A stretch of DNA of 48,337 nucleotides, from NCBI GenBank assembly GCA_017963125.1, contig JAGCUA010000083.1:1-48337 (forward strand), read 5' to 3'. Source of the stretch: a bacterium (GTDB taxonomy: Bacteria > UBP6 > UBA1177). Made by a program: the position numbers and the translations under genes. Positions 24,564 through 33,404 of the stretch are shown piece by piece; position 1 is the stretch's first letter, and each line of letters starts with the position of its first letter. The notes below the pieces were generated by a model. The model worked only from the letters and a program-made list of their open reading frames with translations. It was not told the DNA's origin and did no database searches.

Positions 24564-25394
24564 ATGAAAAAAATTGTCTGCATATTTGTTATGATTTTGG
24601 CTATGCTGCCGATTTTTGCAGATGAAAACAGCGAAAAAGCGGACAAAAATTTCAATATCTGGGGAAGCGGAAAAGTTTTTACCCTCGACCCTCTGACAGA
24701 CGGGATCCTGCTCGGAGCAGGCGTTCTTCTCACCGGCAGCGAAATAATTTTAGACGATATGCTGGAACTCAACCGCAAAAAATACAACGGAAGTATTTAC
24801 GACAAAAGCGATGTCAACCCGTTCGACCGCAAACTGATGCAGCCCTATTCGAAGATCCACGACGGAGCAGCTGATTTCCTGCTGATAGCGTCGCTGACGA
24901 CTCCGGTTATACTGCTTTCAACCGACAAAGAGGAGTGGTTCACAAACGGCGTGATGTATCTCGAAACTCTTCTAATCGCCAACGGCTTGAAAGAACTGGC
25001 AAAACTCGCCGTAAACCGCAAACGGCCCTACATGTATTCCGACCGTGATCTGCCGCAGGACGAGATCAATAACGGCGACTGGGCGAAATCAATGCCTTCG
25101 GGTCACACGACTTTCGCCTTTGCGAGCGCGGCCTTTCTGACCTACACTTTCTGCAAATATTTCCCTGATTCCCCATGGCGGATCCCCGTTTCCATCGGAA
25201 GTTACGCCATTGCGACCGGAGTCGCGGCACTGCGTGTTTCAAGCGGAAAGCACTTTCTGAGCGACGTCCTTACCGGCGCTGCAATCGGAAGTATCGTCGG
25301 AGTCATGGTGCCTTTCCTCCACACTCTAAAAACAAAAAACGACATGAGTGTAGCCGTGACGGGAAACGGATTAAGTTTTACAGTGAAGTTTTAA
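24564..25394 (+). CDS. PAP2-family phosphatase, exported or membrane-bound
   Basis: A 276-residue protein with an N-terminal signal sequence (KKIVCIFVMILAMLPIFA). The three acid-phosphatase motifs are present: KLAVNRKRP, SMPSGHTTFA, and ALRVSSGKHFLSDV, with catalytic His in the second and third. Such enzymes dephosphorylate lipid phosphates such as undecaprenyl-pyrophosphate or phosphatidate on the periplasmic side. GGTGGAG precedes the start. It is the first of a same-strand group with the CAT-like and NudC genes. The substrate is not determined by sequence. Confidence 0.85.
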   Translation: MKKIVCIFVMILAMLPIFADENSEKADKNFNIWGSGKVFTLDPLTDGILLGAGVLLTGSEIILDDMLELNRKKYNGSIYDKSDVNPFDRKLMQPYSKIHDGAADFLLIASLTTPVILLSTDKEEWFTNGVMYLETLLIANGLKELAKLAVNRKRPYMYSDRDLPQDEINNGDWAKSMPSGHTTFAFASAAFLTYTFCKYFPDSPWRIPVSIGSYAIATGVAALRVSSGKHFLSDVLTGAAIGSIVGVMVPFLHTLKTKNDMSVAVTGNGLSFTVKF

Positions 25395-25415
25395 CAAACG
25401 AATATTGGAAGAGAC

Positions 25416-26045
25416 ATGAAAACAGAAATAGATCCCAAAGAAAGCAGCCGTTCCGAAGCCTTCAGGCTCTGGATGACGGCACCGGTGCCGATGGTGACTT
25501 TGGTAAAAACGATGGATGTGAGCCGCCTGCTCAAAGTGAGCGGAAAGAGCGGTATAAAGTTCAATACGCTGATGTGCTGGTGCATAGTCAGAGCTGCAAG
25601 CGGAATGAAGGAATTCTACACGCTGCCGGAAGGAGGAAAACTCTTCCGGTATGATACGCTCGCAGTCAATGTCGTCGTAAGAAACGTCAAAGGCGGAATC
25701 AACTCCTGCGACATTCCATTTTCGGATGATCTGCGGCAGTTTAACAGCGACTATCTTAAACTTACAGTCAAAACTGCTGACGAGTGCATAAGCAGTTATC
25801 TTGACGGGTGTATGATCATCGGAACATCGGCGATGATACAGACGGAACTCGACTACATCATAAATCAATACACCGATAAATTCAGCAATCCGATGGTTAT
25901 GTGGGGAAGATACCGGAAAGGCTTCTTCAAAACCACGCTGCCGGTCTCTTTCCAGTTCCATCATGTCCAGATGGACGGCGGGGACGCGGCAAGATTTCTT
26001 GAACAGCTGCAGAAAGAGATAGAAGGTTTGAGGATAAAATCATGA
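25416..26045 (+). CDS. chloramphenicol acetyltransferase-like protein
   Basis: A 209-residue CAT-family (trimeric) acetyltransferase. The diagnostic HHVQMDG near residue 187 holds the catalytic His and the structural Asp of the HHxxxDG motif, and FNTLMCWCIVRA resembles the helix near the CoA tunnel. Length fits CAT (about 215 residues). Whether chloramphenicol is the natural substrate is unknown, since CAT-fold homologues outside resistance elements often act on other molecules. It overlaps nudC by ATGA, and nothing around it resembles a resistance transposon. Confidence 0.8.
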   Translation: MKTEIDPKESSRSEAFRLWMTAPVPMVTLVKTMDVSRLLKVSGKSGIKFNTLMCWCIVRAASGMKEFYTLPEGGKLFRYDTLAVNVVVRNVKGGINSCDIPFSDDLRQFNSDYLKLTVKTADECISSYLDGCMIIGTSAMIQTELDYIINQYTDKFSNPMVMWGRYRKGFFKTTLPVSFQFHHVQMDGGDAARFLEQLQKEIEGLRIKS

Positions 26046-26866
26046 TCCAGGACATTGGTCCGAGTAAATTCGATATCGCCTTTAAAAATCTCAAGTCTCA
26101 AGAGACTGATTTTATTCTGTATTTCAACAAAAACGGTGAGATCCTCGTCAAAGCGGAAGGCGACTCTCTTTTGTTTTCAACTGCAAAAAATTCGCCGGCA
26201 ACAGAAAAAATAATTTACCTCTTTTCCGTGGACGAAAAACGCTATTTTCTTGTCGTAACTCAGGATGAAATTTCGCTTGCAGGTTTTTGCTATCATGGCT
26301 TGCGTGAGCTGCGCGGAAGCAACCTAAATGCAGATCTTCTTGTCGCATTTACGGCGTATCACCTGTGGCGCTGGTACACAGACAACCGCTTCTGCGGAAG
26401 GTGCGCGGCAGAATTTTCCTTTTCCGAAACCGAGCGTGCTCTTGTCTGCAAAAAATGCGGAAACACCGTCTATCCCCGCATAAATCCAGCGGTCATCGTG
26501 GCCGTCACGAAAGGCGACACCCTTTTGGTCACGAGGTATCGCAACGGTTATAACCACAACGCGCTCGTTGCAGGTTTTACGGAGATCGGCGAAACTTTAG
26601 AGCAGACCGTGGCCCGCGAAGTGATGGAAGAAACCGGCATAAAAGTCAAAAACATCCGCTACTACAAATCGCAGCCGTGGGGGATCGCACAGGATATTTT
26701 AGTCGGTTTTTTCTGCGAAGCTGAAGGCGATAACGAGATCCGTCTTGATGAAAACGAACTAAAGTTCGCGCAGTGGCTCAAACGCGATGAGGTCGAGCTG
26801 CAGCCGGACAGTATCAGCCTAACCAACGAAATGATGAAGATGTTTAAAGAGAGGAAAAATCCATGA
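26042..26866 (+). CDS. nudC: NAD(H) pyrophosphatase, Nudix hydrolase
   Basis: A 274-residue NudC. Two CxxC pairs (CGRC and CKKC, about 117-139) form the zinc ribbon. The Nudix box is GFTEIGETLEQTVAREVMEE with GI following, and SQPWGIAQDI corresponds to the NudC-specific SQPWPFPxS. The enzyme hydrolyses NADH and can remove NAD caps from RNA. Its start overlaps the CAT-like gene (ATGA) and its stop overlaps the tiny frame that follows (ATGA). Confidence 0.9.
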   Translation: MIQDIGPSKFDIAFKNLKSQETDFILYFNKNGEILVKAEGDSLLFSTAKNSPATEKIIYLFSVDEKRYFLVVTQDEISLAGFCYHGLRELRGSNLNADLLVAFTAYHLWRWYTDNRFCGRCAAEFSFSETERALVCKKCGNTVYPRINPAVIVAVTKGDTLLVTRYRNGYNHNALVAGFTEIGETLEQTVAREVMEETGIKVKNIRYYKSQPWGIAQDILVGFFCEAEGDNEIRLDENELKFAQWLKRDEVELQPDSISLTNEMMKMFKERKNP

Positions 26867-26913
26867 TCGGTTACTGCGGTCTTGACTGCGAAAAATTTAG
26901 AGAGTTAGCATGA
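26863..26913 (+). pseudogene. 16-codon DUF3795-like 5' remnant or leader peptide
   Basis: ATG 26863 to TGA 26911-26913 encodes [16 protein letters not shown]. Proteins of the DUF3795 family begin with a YCGLDC motif followed by a second Cys pair, so this looks like the surviving first ten codons of such a gene joined to the ribosome binding region of copA. It overlaps nudC and copA, each by ATGA, and so still acts as a translational bridge. Alternatively, the CGLDC peptide may be a metal-sensing leader for copA. Confidence 0.55.
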
Positions 26914-29417
26914 AACAATACACTGTTACAGGAATGAGCTGCGCGGCATGTCAGGCGCGAGTTGAAAAGGCTGTGGCGAAAGTCGCAGGAGTTGAATCGG
27001 TAAGCGTGAGCCTCCTCACAAATTCGATGGGGGTCGAGGGTTCGGCCTCTGACGAAGCGGTCATCAAAGCAGTTCAAGACGCAGGTTACGGCGCGAAACT
27101 GAAAGAAAATGATTCAAACGACAATGTTCTGAGCGATACTGAAACGCCGAAACTCAAAAAAAGGCTGCTCTCTTCCGTGATTTTTCTCATCATTCTCATG
27201 TACATCACGATGGGGCATCACATGCTTGGTCTGCCGCTTCCCGAGGGGCTTTCGCACAAATATCTGGCTTTGATCCAGATGATTCTGGCGGCAATCGTCA
27301 TGGTCATAAACAACAAATTTTTTACAAGCGGTTTCCGCTCGGTTTTCCACGGCGCACCGAATATGGACACTCTGGTCGCGCTCGGATCAAGTGTCTCTTT
27401 CGGCTGGAGTTTTTATGTGCTCTGCCTGATTTTTGCGGACCATCCTGAATGCAAGGAACTTTACCACAATCAGCTTTACTTTGAATCGGCCGCGATGATC
27501 CCGGCTCTGATAACAGTCGGAAAGATGCTTGAAGCGATTTCGAAAGGAAAAACGACAAACGCTCTCAAAGGGCTTATCGAACTTGCTCCGGCAAAGGCGA
27601 TTCTCCTTAAAAACGGCGTTAAAACCGAGGTAAAAGCTGAAGAAGTCAAGGTTGGAGACATTTTTATCGTGCGGCCGGGAGAAAAGATCCCAGTTGACGG
27701 AGTCGTCATTTCTGGAACAAGCGCAGTCGATGAATCGGCTCTGACGGGAGAATCGGTTCCTGTTGACAAAAACGAGGGCTCAAACGTAAGCGCGGCAACT
27801 ATAAACCAGACGGGACATCTCACCTGCAAAGCGACAAAAGTAGGCGAAGACACCGCTCTGGCACAGATCATCCGCCTTGTTTCGGATGCCGCGGCGACAA
27901 AAGCTCCTATCGCCCGGATCGCTGACAAAGTTTCGGCATATTTCGTTCCGGCCGTAATCATAATCGCTCTTATCGTGTGCGCAGGCTGGCTTATCGCAGG
28001 AGAAAGTCTTGCTTTCGCGCTGGCGAGAGCGATCTCGGTCCTTGTGATTTCGTGCCCCTGCGCTTTAGGCCTGGCAACACCTGTTGCAATCATGGTGGGA
28101 AGCGGCGTCGGAGCAAAAAACGGAATACTTTTTAAAAGCGGTGCATCCCTTGAATCGGCTGGAAAAACCGAGACCATAGCGCTCGACAAAACAGGAACCA
28201 TAACCTCGGGAAAGCCTGAAGTTACCGACATTCTGCCCGCTTCGGGAATCACTGAAAACGAACTTCTTGAAAAAGCGTTCTCGCTTGAAATAAAAAGCGA
28301 ACATCCTCTCTCAAAAGCTGTCGTCAAAAAGGCTGAAACACTTGGTTTGAAGGCGTTTGATTCAGCAGATTTCCGCATTCTGCCGGGAAACGGCGTCGAA
28401 GCAAAAATCGGAGAAAAAATCCTTCGCGGCGGAAATGAAAAATATGTTTCAGAATTTGCAATTCTTCCCGAAAACCTCGTGAAAGCCGCATCAACATTAG
28501 CCGAAGCAGGCAAAACTCCGCTTTATTTCTGCGAAAACGAAAAAATTCTGGGAATCATCACGGTAGCCGATAAGATAAAGCCCGATTCGGCGAAAGCGAT
28601 AGAAGAAATGCACAAAATGGGACTTTCAGTAATAATGCTGACGGGCGACAACGCAAAAACGGCGAAGGCAATAGGCGCGGAAGCGGGAGTTGACGAGGTT
28701 ATCGCCGGAATTCTGCCTGAAGAAAAGGCTAAAGCTGTCGTCATGCTACAGAAATACGGAAAAGTCGCTTTTGTAGGCGACGGGATCAACGATGCTCCAG
28801 CATTGGCGAAAGCCGATACAGGCATTGCAATAGGTGCCGGAACCGATATCGCGATCGACAGCGCCGAAATCGTCCTCATGAACAGTTCTCTTCTTGATGC
28901 CGCCGCAGCTATAAGACTCAGCCGCAAAACTCTGAAAAACATCCATGAAAATCTTTTCTGGGCGTTTTTCTACAACATTGTCTGCATTCCGCTTGCAGCA
29001 GGGCTTTCCGCGTGGAAAATGAACCCGATGATAGGCGCCGCTGCAATGAGCCTTTCAAGTTTCACAGTCTGCATGAACGCTTTGAGAATAAATTTGTTCG
29101 GAATACACAGTTCAAAAAACGATAAACGTTTGAAACCAAAAGGTTTTTCAAAAGATGAACTGAAAAAAGAAATATCAGAAAACTTTGGTAAAAAAAGGAG
29201 TGAAAAAATGAAAAAAACAGTAAAAATCGAAGGAATGATGTGTCCCCACTGCGAAGCAAGAGTTAAAAAACTTCTTGAAGAGCTTCCTTTCGTCGAATCA
29301 GCCGATGTCAGCCACAAAACAGGTGAAGCTGTTGTTACGCTTTCTGGCGAAATGGATGAAGCTACCGTCCGCAAAACGATCGAAGACAACGGATACAAAA
29401 TAATCTCGGTCGGATAA
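26910..29417 (+). CDS. copA: copper-translocating P1B-type ATPase with N- and C-terminal HMA domains
   Basis: An 835-residue heavy-metal ATPase that exports Cu(I) from the cytoplasm. The N-terminal HMA domain has GMSCAAC (residues 8-14). The membrane CPC motif is [12 protein letters not shown], the phosphorylation site is DKTGT, and TGDN and GDGINDAP complete the P domain. A second HMA domain (GMMCPHC) is fused at the C-terminus, residues 767-835, after a basic linker. C-terminal fusion is unusual, because extra HMA domains normally sit at the N-terminus. An internal RBS and ATG precede this domain. Start ATG 26910 overlaps the upstream mini-frame; its own ribosome binding site (GAGAG) is modest. 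Confidence 0.93.
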   Translation: MKQYTVTGMSCAACQARVEKAVAKVAGVESVSVSLLTNSMGVEGSASDEAVIKAVQDAGYGAKLKENDSNDNVLSDTETPKLKKRLLSSVIFLIILMYITMGHHMLGLPLPEGLSHKYLALIQMILAAIVMVINNKFFTSGFRSVFHGAPNMDTLVALGSSVSFGWSFYVLCLIFADHPECKELYHNQLYFESAAMIPALITVGKMLEAISKGKTTNALKGLIELAPAKAILLKNGVKTEVKAEEVKVGDIFIVRPGEKIPVDGVVISGTSAVDESALTGESVPVDKNEGSNVSAATINQTGHLTCKATKVGEDTALAQIIRLVSDAAATKAPIARIADKVSAYFVPAVIIIALIVCAGWLIAGESLAFALARAISVLVISCPCALGLATPVAIMVGSGVGAKNGILFKSGASLESAGKTETIALDKTGTITSGKPEVTDILPASGITENELLEKAFSLEIKSEHPLSKAVVKKAETLGLKAFDSADFRILPGNGVEAKIGEKILRGGNEKYVSEFAILPENLVKAASTLAEAGKTPLYFCENEKILGIITVADKIKPDSAKAIEEMHKMGLSVIMLTGDNAKTAKAIGAEAGVDEVIAGILPEEKAKAVVMLQKYGKVAFVGDGINDAPALAKADTGIAIGAGTDIAIDSAEIVLMNSSLLDAAAAIRLSRKTLKNIHENLFWAFFYNIVCIPLAAGLSAWKMNPMIGAAAMSLSSFTVCMNALRINLFGIHSSKNDKRLKPKGFSKDELKKEISENFGKKRSEKMKKTVKIEGMMCPHCEARVKKLLEELPFVESADVSHKTGEAVVTLSGEMDEATVRKTIEDNGYKIISVG
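29208..29417 (+). CDS. nested CopZ-like copper chaperone (internal start within copA)
   Basis: An in-frame ATG (codon 767 of copA) is preceded by AAAAAAAGGAG with 7-nt spacing, a ribosome binding site as good as those of independent genes here. The resulting 69-residue protein ([20 protein letters not shown]...) has the length and GMxCxxC motif of free CopZ. I infer that both the fused CopA and a free chaperone can be made. A simpler reading is a recent copA-copZ gene fusion that kept the old start signals. Confidence 0.5.
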   Translation: MKKTVKIEGMMCPHCEARVKKLLEELPFVESADVSHKTGEAVVTLSGEMDEATVRKTIEDNGYKIISVG

Positions 29418-29426
29418 TCAAAATAA

Positions 29427-29456
29427 TTACAAAAACAACTCTTTTTATGCTATAAA
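29427..29456 (+). promoter_or_regulatory. candidate promoter for rnj-nfeD-SPFH
   Basis: TTACAA at 29427-29432, an 18-nt spacer and TATAAA at 29451-29456, followed by an untranslated stretch and the CGGAGAAAG ribosome binding site of rnj. Consensus match only. Confidence 0.45.
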
Positions 29457-29484
29457 CGGGCAGTTTTTTTATTCGGAGAAAGAA

Positions 29485-31122
29485 ATGTTTGATCAAATCG
29501 AGATTCTGCCGCTCGGCGGACTGAAGGAAATCGGAAAAAACTGTATGCTTATCAAAGCCGGAAATGACGCTATAATGATTGACTGCGGCATGGGTTTTCC
29601 GGGAAACGACGACTTTATGGAAGATGATTTTTTCATTCCCGATTTCGACATCATCGAGGAACTGGGTATAAATCTTCTCGGCTGCGTGATAACCCACGGC
29701 CACGAGGACCATATCGGCGGCGTGCCGTATCTCCTGCAGGAATTTGATGTTCCGGTCTATATGACGAACTTCCCGGCGCTTGTTCTGGCAGAAAGGATCG
29801 ACCGGTTCGCGGTTTACAAAAAGAATATCAGGACTTTGAACTACAAACATCCTGAAACTATAAAACTCGGTGATTTCACGATCGACATGATCGATGTTCC
29901 CCACTCGATTCCTGAGGCGAAGGCGCTTGTCATCAAAATCGGTGACTACACGATCCTGCACACCGGCGATTTCAAGTACGAACCGGGCAAAGGTTCTCCT
30001 TTTACCGGTAAAATCCCTGAAAATATCGACATTCTCCTTTCAGACAGCACGAATATCGAGCGTCAGGGGCGCTCCGAAAGTGAGGAATCGATTCTCGGAA
30101 ACATCGCTGACATCATTGAAAATGCCACGGGACGCGTAATCGCGACAGGTTTTTCGTCAAATACGACGCGAATCGGCAACATCATCAATATTTCGCTTCT
30201 CAAAGGCAGGACTGTCGGCCTTCTGGGACGCAGCGTAAACTCTTATATGCAGATCGCTTCGGAGCTCGGCCACATCAAGCTCCCCGCATCGGTCCTCACC
30301 GACCAGACGAAGATAAACCGTGTTCCCGAAAACAAGATAACCCTCATCGTTACAGGCTCTCAGGCTGAACCGCGCAGCGTTATGAAGCGGATGAGCCTCG
30401 ATATGATGAAATCGGTTTCGATCCGTTACGGAGACACTATTTTCTTCAGCTCGAAAAACATTCCCGGAAACGAACTTTCGATCGGCAGGATGATCGACAA
30501 GCTCATTGAAAAAGGAGCCGACGTCTACTACGAAAACACTGACAAGATCCATGTTTCGGGACACGCTTTTCAGGATGATATCGTACAGGCTTTCAAAGAC
30601 GTTCATCCGCGTTACGTCGTGCCTGTACACGGCCACAGAAGGTTTCTCGATCTCAGCGCAAGACTTGCCGAAAAGAACGGTTTCAGCTCGGTCGTAATCA
30701 GTGACGGAGATATGCTCTGCTTCAAAAAAGGACGCAGACCTTTCATTTCGCACACTTTTGAACTTTCGACAAAAGTTGTTTCGAACGGAGAATCGGACCT
30801 TATCGATTTCGAAAACATAAAAGAGCGCAAACGTATTGCCAAAGCGGGTTTCATGACAGTTATGATGACTGTCGACTTCTTCTCGAACGAGCTTCTGGCG
30901 GCTCCGAGAATAATTTCCGCCGGCATCGCGAACGCGGCGAAAATGAAGCAGATAGAGCGCGAAATAAAGGATATGATCGAAGATTACTTTCACAATGAAC
31001 TCGCGGACGAACCGATCTGGAAGGATGTCGAAGAGGATATCCGCATCATGGTGCGGCACTATCTGACGGAACTTACCGACAAAAAACCGATAGTCCACGC
31101 AATCATCGTCAATCTGGATTAG
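29485..31122 (+). CDS. rnj: ribonuclease J
   Basis: A 545-residue metallo-beta-lactamase/beta-CASP nuclease that degrades and processes RNA (endonuclease and 5'-3' exonuclease). The metal-binding HGHEDHIGG lies at 71-79. HTGDFKYE, SDSTN and VSGHAFQDD mark the remaining lactamase and beta-CASP motifs, and VPVHGHRRF contains motif C. Length fits the family (about 550). The start has CGGAGAAAG upstream. It heads a group with nfeD and an SPFH gene, with short gaps of 9 nt. Confidence 0.93.
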   Translation: MFDQIEILPLGGLKEIGKNCMLIKAGNDAIMIDCGMGFPGNDDFMEDDFFIPDFDIIEELGINLLGCVITHGHEDHIGGVPYLLQEFDVPVYMTNFPALVLAERIDRFAVYKKNIRTLNYKHPETIKLGDFTIDMIDVPHSIPEAKALVIKIGDYTILHTGDFKYEPGKGSPFTGKIPENIDILLSDSTNIERQGRSESEESILGNIADIIENATGRVIATGFSSNTTRIGNIINISLLKGRTVGLLGRSVNSYMQIASELGHIKLPASVLTDQTKINRVPENKITLIVTGSQAEPRSVMKRMSLDMMKSVSIRYGDTIFFSSKNIPGNELSIGRMIDKLIEKGADVYYENTDKIHVSGHAFQDDIVQAFKDVHPRYVVPVHGHRRFLDLSARLAEKNGFSSVVISDGDMLCFKKGRRPFISHTFELSTKVVSNGESDLIDFENIKERKRIAKAGFMTVMMTVDFFSNELLAAPRIISAGIANAAKMKQIEREIKDMIEDYFHNELADEPIWKDVEEDIRIMVRHYLTELTDKKPIVHAIIVNLD

Positions 31123-31131
31123 GAGGATAAA

Positions 31132-31584
31132 ATGGAACAATTGCTGCTTACACCGTGGATCATCTGGGTGATCGTCGCAGTCGCGGCTTTCATTCTTGAG
31201 ATCTTCATCCCCGGCTTCTGGGTCGCGATCTTAGGCATCGGCGCCCTTGCTGCCGTTCCGCTTGCAGCCTTGGGAGCAGGCACGACCTGGCAGATACTCG
31301 TTTTTGCAGTCGTTTCTGTCATTGCAGGGATATTTTTCAGACCTCTCGCCCTCAAATATTTCTTCAAATCGTCCGAAAAACGCGAGGCAAACACCAACGC
31401 GATGATCGGAAAAAAAGCAAAAGTCACGGTAAAAATAACCGCTGACACTCCCGGCAAAGTCAAAATCGGAAGCGAAGTCTGGACAGCTCTTCCCGAAAAC
31501 GAGGAAGCTGTTTTCAACGAAGGCGAAACAGTTGAAATCACCGCCGTTGACGGCGCAAAAGTTATAGTAAAATCTCACAATTAG
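31132..31584 (+). CDS. NfeD-like membrane protein, short form
   Basis: A 150-residue protein with two or three N-terminal membrane helices (about 5-75) and a C-terminal OB-fold-like domain (NTNAMIGKKAKVTV... to VEITAVDGAKVIVK), the hallmark of NfeD. Short NfeD proteins lack the protease domain and work with SPFH/stomatin partners, one of which is encoded 9 nt downstream. TAGGAGG lies directly after the rnj stop codon and serves as the ribosome binding site. Confidence 0.88.
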   Translation: MEQLLLTPWIIWVIVAVAAFILEIFIPGFWVAILGIGALAAVPLAALGAGTTWQILVFAVVSVIAGIFFRPLALKYFFKSSEKREANTNAMIGKKAKVTVKITADTPGKVKIGSEVWTALPENEEAVFNEGETVEITAVDGAKVIVKSHN

Positions 31585-31593
31585 GAGGAAAAC

Positions 31594-32574
31594 ATGGTTT
31601 GGGTAATCGCAGTAATCTGTGTTTTTGCAGTAATCATCATCGCAAAAGGGGCGAAAATCGTTCCGCAGGCAAAAGTCATCATCGTTGAAAGACTCGGAAA
31701 GTATCACTGCACGCTTCAGAGCGGCTTCAACATCATCGTTCCGATCATCGACAAGCCGCGCAAAATGGAAACCAGAGTAATGAAGCAGCTCTACGACGGC
31801 AGAAAAATCATGGTCACGACTGAACAGACTTTCATCGATCTGCGTGAAACCGTTCACGATTTTCCGAAGCAGAACGTTATTACCAAAGATAACGTCGTAA
31901 TCGAAATCGACGCGATCCTTTACTACCAGATCACCGATCCGTTCAAGGCGATGTACGAGATTTCGAACCTTCCCGATGCAATCGAGAAGCTCGCGAAAAC
32001 GACGCTCAGAAACATCATCGGAAACATGGATCTCGACCACACTCTCTCCAGCAGAGACGATATAAACTCGAAAATGACCGAGATTCTTGACGAAGCGACC
32101 GACAAATGGGGCGTAAAAGTCAACCGCGTCGAAATTCAGGATATCAACCCGCCGCAGGACATCAAAAACGCGATGGAAAAACAGATGCGCGCAGAGCGTG
32201 ACAAACGTGCTGCCATCCTTACGGCTGAAGCTGACAAACAGTCGAAGATCCTTGAATCTGAAGGTGAAAAGCAGAAAAACATCAACTACGCTGCCGGTAT
32301 GAAGGAATCGAACATTCTTGAAGCGGAAGGTCAGGCTCAGGCTAAAATCAAAGTCGCAACGGCTGAAGCAGAATCGATCCGCCTTATAGCAGACGCGATC
32401 AAAGACACAAAGATGGATCCGGCTCAGTATCTCATCGCCCTCAAATACATCGAAACTCTCGCTTCGATCACATCCGGCAAGGATAACAAAGTCGTCTACA
32501 TGCCTTACGAAGCAAGCGGAATACTCGGCTCGGTTGGCTCGATTCAGGAAATGTTCAAGAATCTGCCTAAATAG
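31594..32574 (+). CDS. SPFH/band-7 (stomatin-like, QmcA type) membrane protein
   Basis: A 326-residue protein with one N-terminal membrane helix (VWVIAVICVFAVIIIA), an SPFH domain (VIIVERLGKYHCTLQSGFN... through VKVNRVEIQDINPP), and a C-terminal helical region rich in Ala, Glu and Lys (ILEAEGQAQAKIK) that drives oligomerisation. Such proteins form membrane scaffolds and pair with NfeD, the upstream gene. TAGGAGG precedes the start. Its stop lies three bases from the stop of a convergent gene. Confidence 0.92.
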   Translation: MVWVIAVICVFAVIIIAKGAKIVPQAKVIIVERLGKYHCTLQSGFNIIVPIIDKPRKMETRVMKQLYDGRKIMVTTEQTFIDLRETVHDFPKQNVITKDNVVIEIDAILYYQITDPFKAMYEISNLPDAIEKLAKTTLRNIIGNMDLDHTLSSRDDINSKMTEILDEATDKWGVKVNRVEIQDINPPQDIKNAMEKQMRAERDKRAAILTAEADKQSKILESEGEKQKNINYAAGMKESNILEAEGQAQAKIKVATAEAESIRLIADAIKDTKMDPAQYLIALKYIETLASITSGKDNKVVYMPYEASGILGSVGSIQEMFKNLPK

Positions 32575-32577
32575 GGC

Positions 32578-33213
32578 TTAGAATCTGTATCCGAAATCAA
32601 TATTAAAGTGAAGGAACATCAGTACCGGATCTTCGAGAACGGCATCGGCAAAGCTGAATCTCAAAACCATGTTGTTTTTAAACACTAAATCGGTGCCGAA
32701 TCCTAAAGCCAGTCTTTTGAAAAAATAGTATTCATCATCGGATTCACGGTGACCTAAACCAAAAAACATTTCAGCGTCTTTATTCGGAACCGCCCATATA
32801 AGATTGATGCCTGCCGCAGCCCATATACTCAAAGATTTCACGCCGGGAGTCTCTTCAATAGGAATATCAAAAAGCAGCTTTCCTTTAATTGGCAAGAAGA
32901 ACATATCATGACCCTTTTCTTCAGAAACAGGCAGCAATTTAGCACCGAGATCAACGGCAAGATAGAAATATTTAACAGGTCTGACTGCAAAATCGACTCC
33001 CGAATTAAGCGTAAAACACATAGGAAACCCTGTTCCGATGCCTATTCTCGGCTGAATGAACCATATTTTTTCCTTCGGCACAGATTCAGAAGCCTTCTCT
33101 TCTGTCTGCATTGTCTGCTCTAGTGGTGTTTTTTCTTGATTTGAAGCGTTTTCTTCCGCAGTCAAAATAACAAAAGAAGCGACAAAACACAGAAGTAAGA
33201 AAAACTTTTTCAT
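32578..33213 (-). CDS. exported beta-barrel-like outer-membrane protein of unknown function
   Basis: A 211-residue protein with a signal peptide (KKFFLLLCFVASFVILTA), an acidic Glu/Lys-rich linker (about 20-48), then alternating polar and hydrophobic strands and Gly/aromatic-rich turns ending in an aromatic residue (FGYRF). The terminal Phe and strand pattern fit an eight-strand-like outer-membrane barrel inserted by the BAM complex. No specific family is recognised. It is a single gene, convergent with the SPFH gene. Confidence 0.6.
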   Translation of the reverse strand: MKKFFLLLCFVASFVILTAEENASNQEKTPLEQTMQTEEKASESVPKEKIWFIQPRIGIGTGFPMCFTLNSGVDFAVRPVKYFYLAVDLGAKLLPVSEEKGHDMFFLPIKGKLLFDIPIEETPGVKSLSIWAAAGINLIWAVPNKDAEMFFGLGHRESDDEYYFFKRLALGFGTDLVFKNNMVLRFSFADAVLEDPVLMFLHFNIDFGYRF

Positions 33214-33265
33214 ACCACTAACACCTTTATCAACGACCCGATTTTTCTGATTTTTTCATTGAAAG

Positions 33266-33352
33266 TGGTGCCGAGAACAGGACTTGAACCTGCACGGAGT
33301 TGCCCCCACTAGAACCTGAATCTAGCGTGTCTGCCAATTCCACCATCCCGGC
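33266..33352 (-). tRNA. tRNA-Leu, anticodon CAG
   Basis: Class II tRNA of 87 nt including an encoded CCA. The acceptor arm GCCGGGA pairs with TCTCGGC followed by discriminator A. The anticodon arm is CTAGA-TTCAGGT-TCTAG, giving CAG. A long variable arm (GTGGGGGCAACTCCGT) and a GGTTCAAGTCC T-arm complete the leucine pattern. Confidence 0.96.
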
Positions 33353-33367
33353 ACGAAAAGCGCGGCA

Positions 33368-33394
33368 ATTATACTCAAAATGCGTTATAGTCAA
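33368..33394 (-). promoter_or_regulatory. tRNA-Leu promoter
   Basis: On the minus strand TTGACT (33394-33389) and a perfect TATAAT (33373-33368) are separated by 15 nt, with the tRNA 5' end 15 nt further on. This is a strong stable-RNA promoter, located just past the stop of the coiled-coil gene. Confidence 0.75.
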
Positions 33395-33404
33395 GAATTT
33401 TCGG

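Noticed and set aside
25416..26045. Acquired chloramphenicol-resistance gene
   Set aside because: The CAT motif is real, but composition matches its neighbours, it overlaps nudC in an operon, and no mobile element adjoins it, so a native acetyltransferase is as likely.
30157..31140. 327-codon open frame antisense to rnj
   Set aside because: Covers the RNase J coding sequence on the other strand and has no motif; a compositional shadow.
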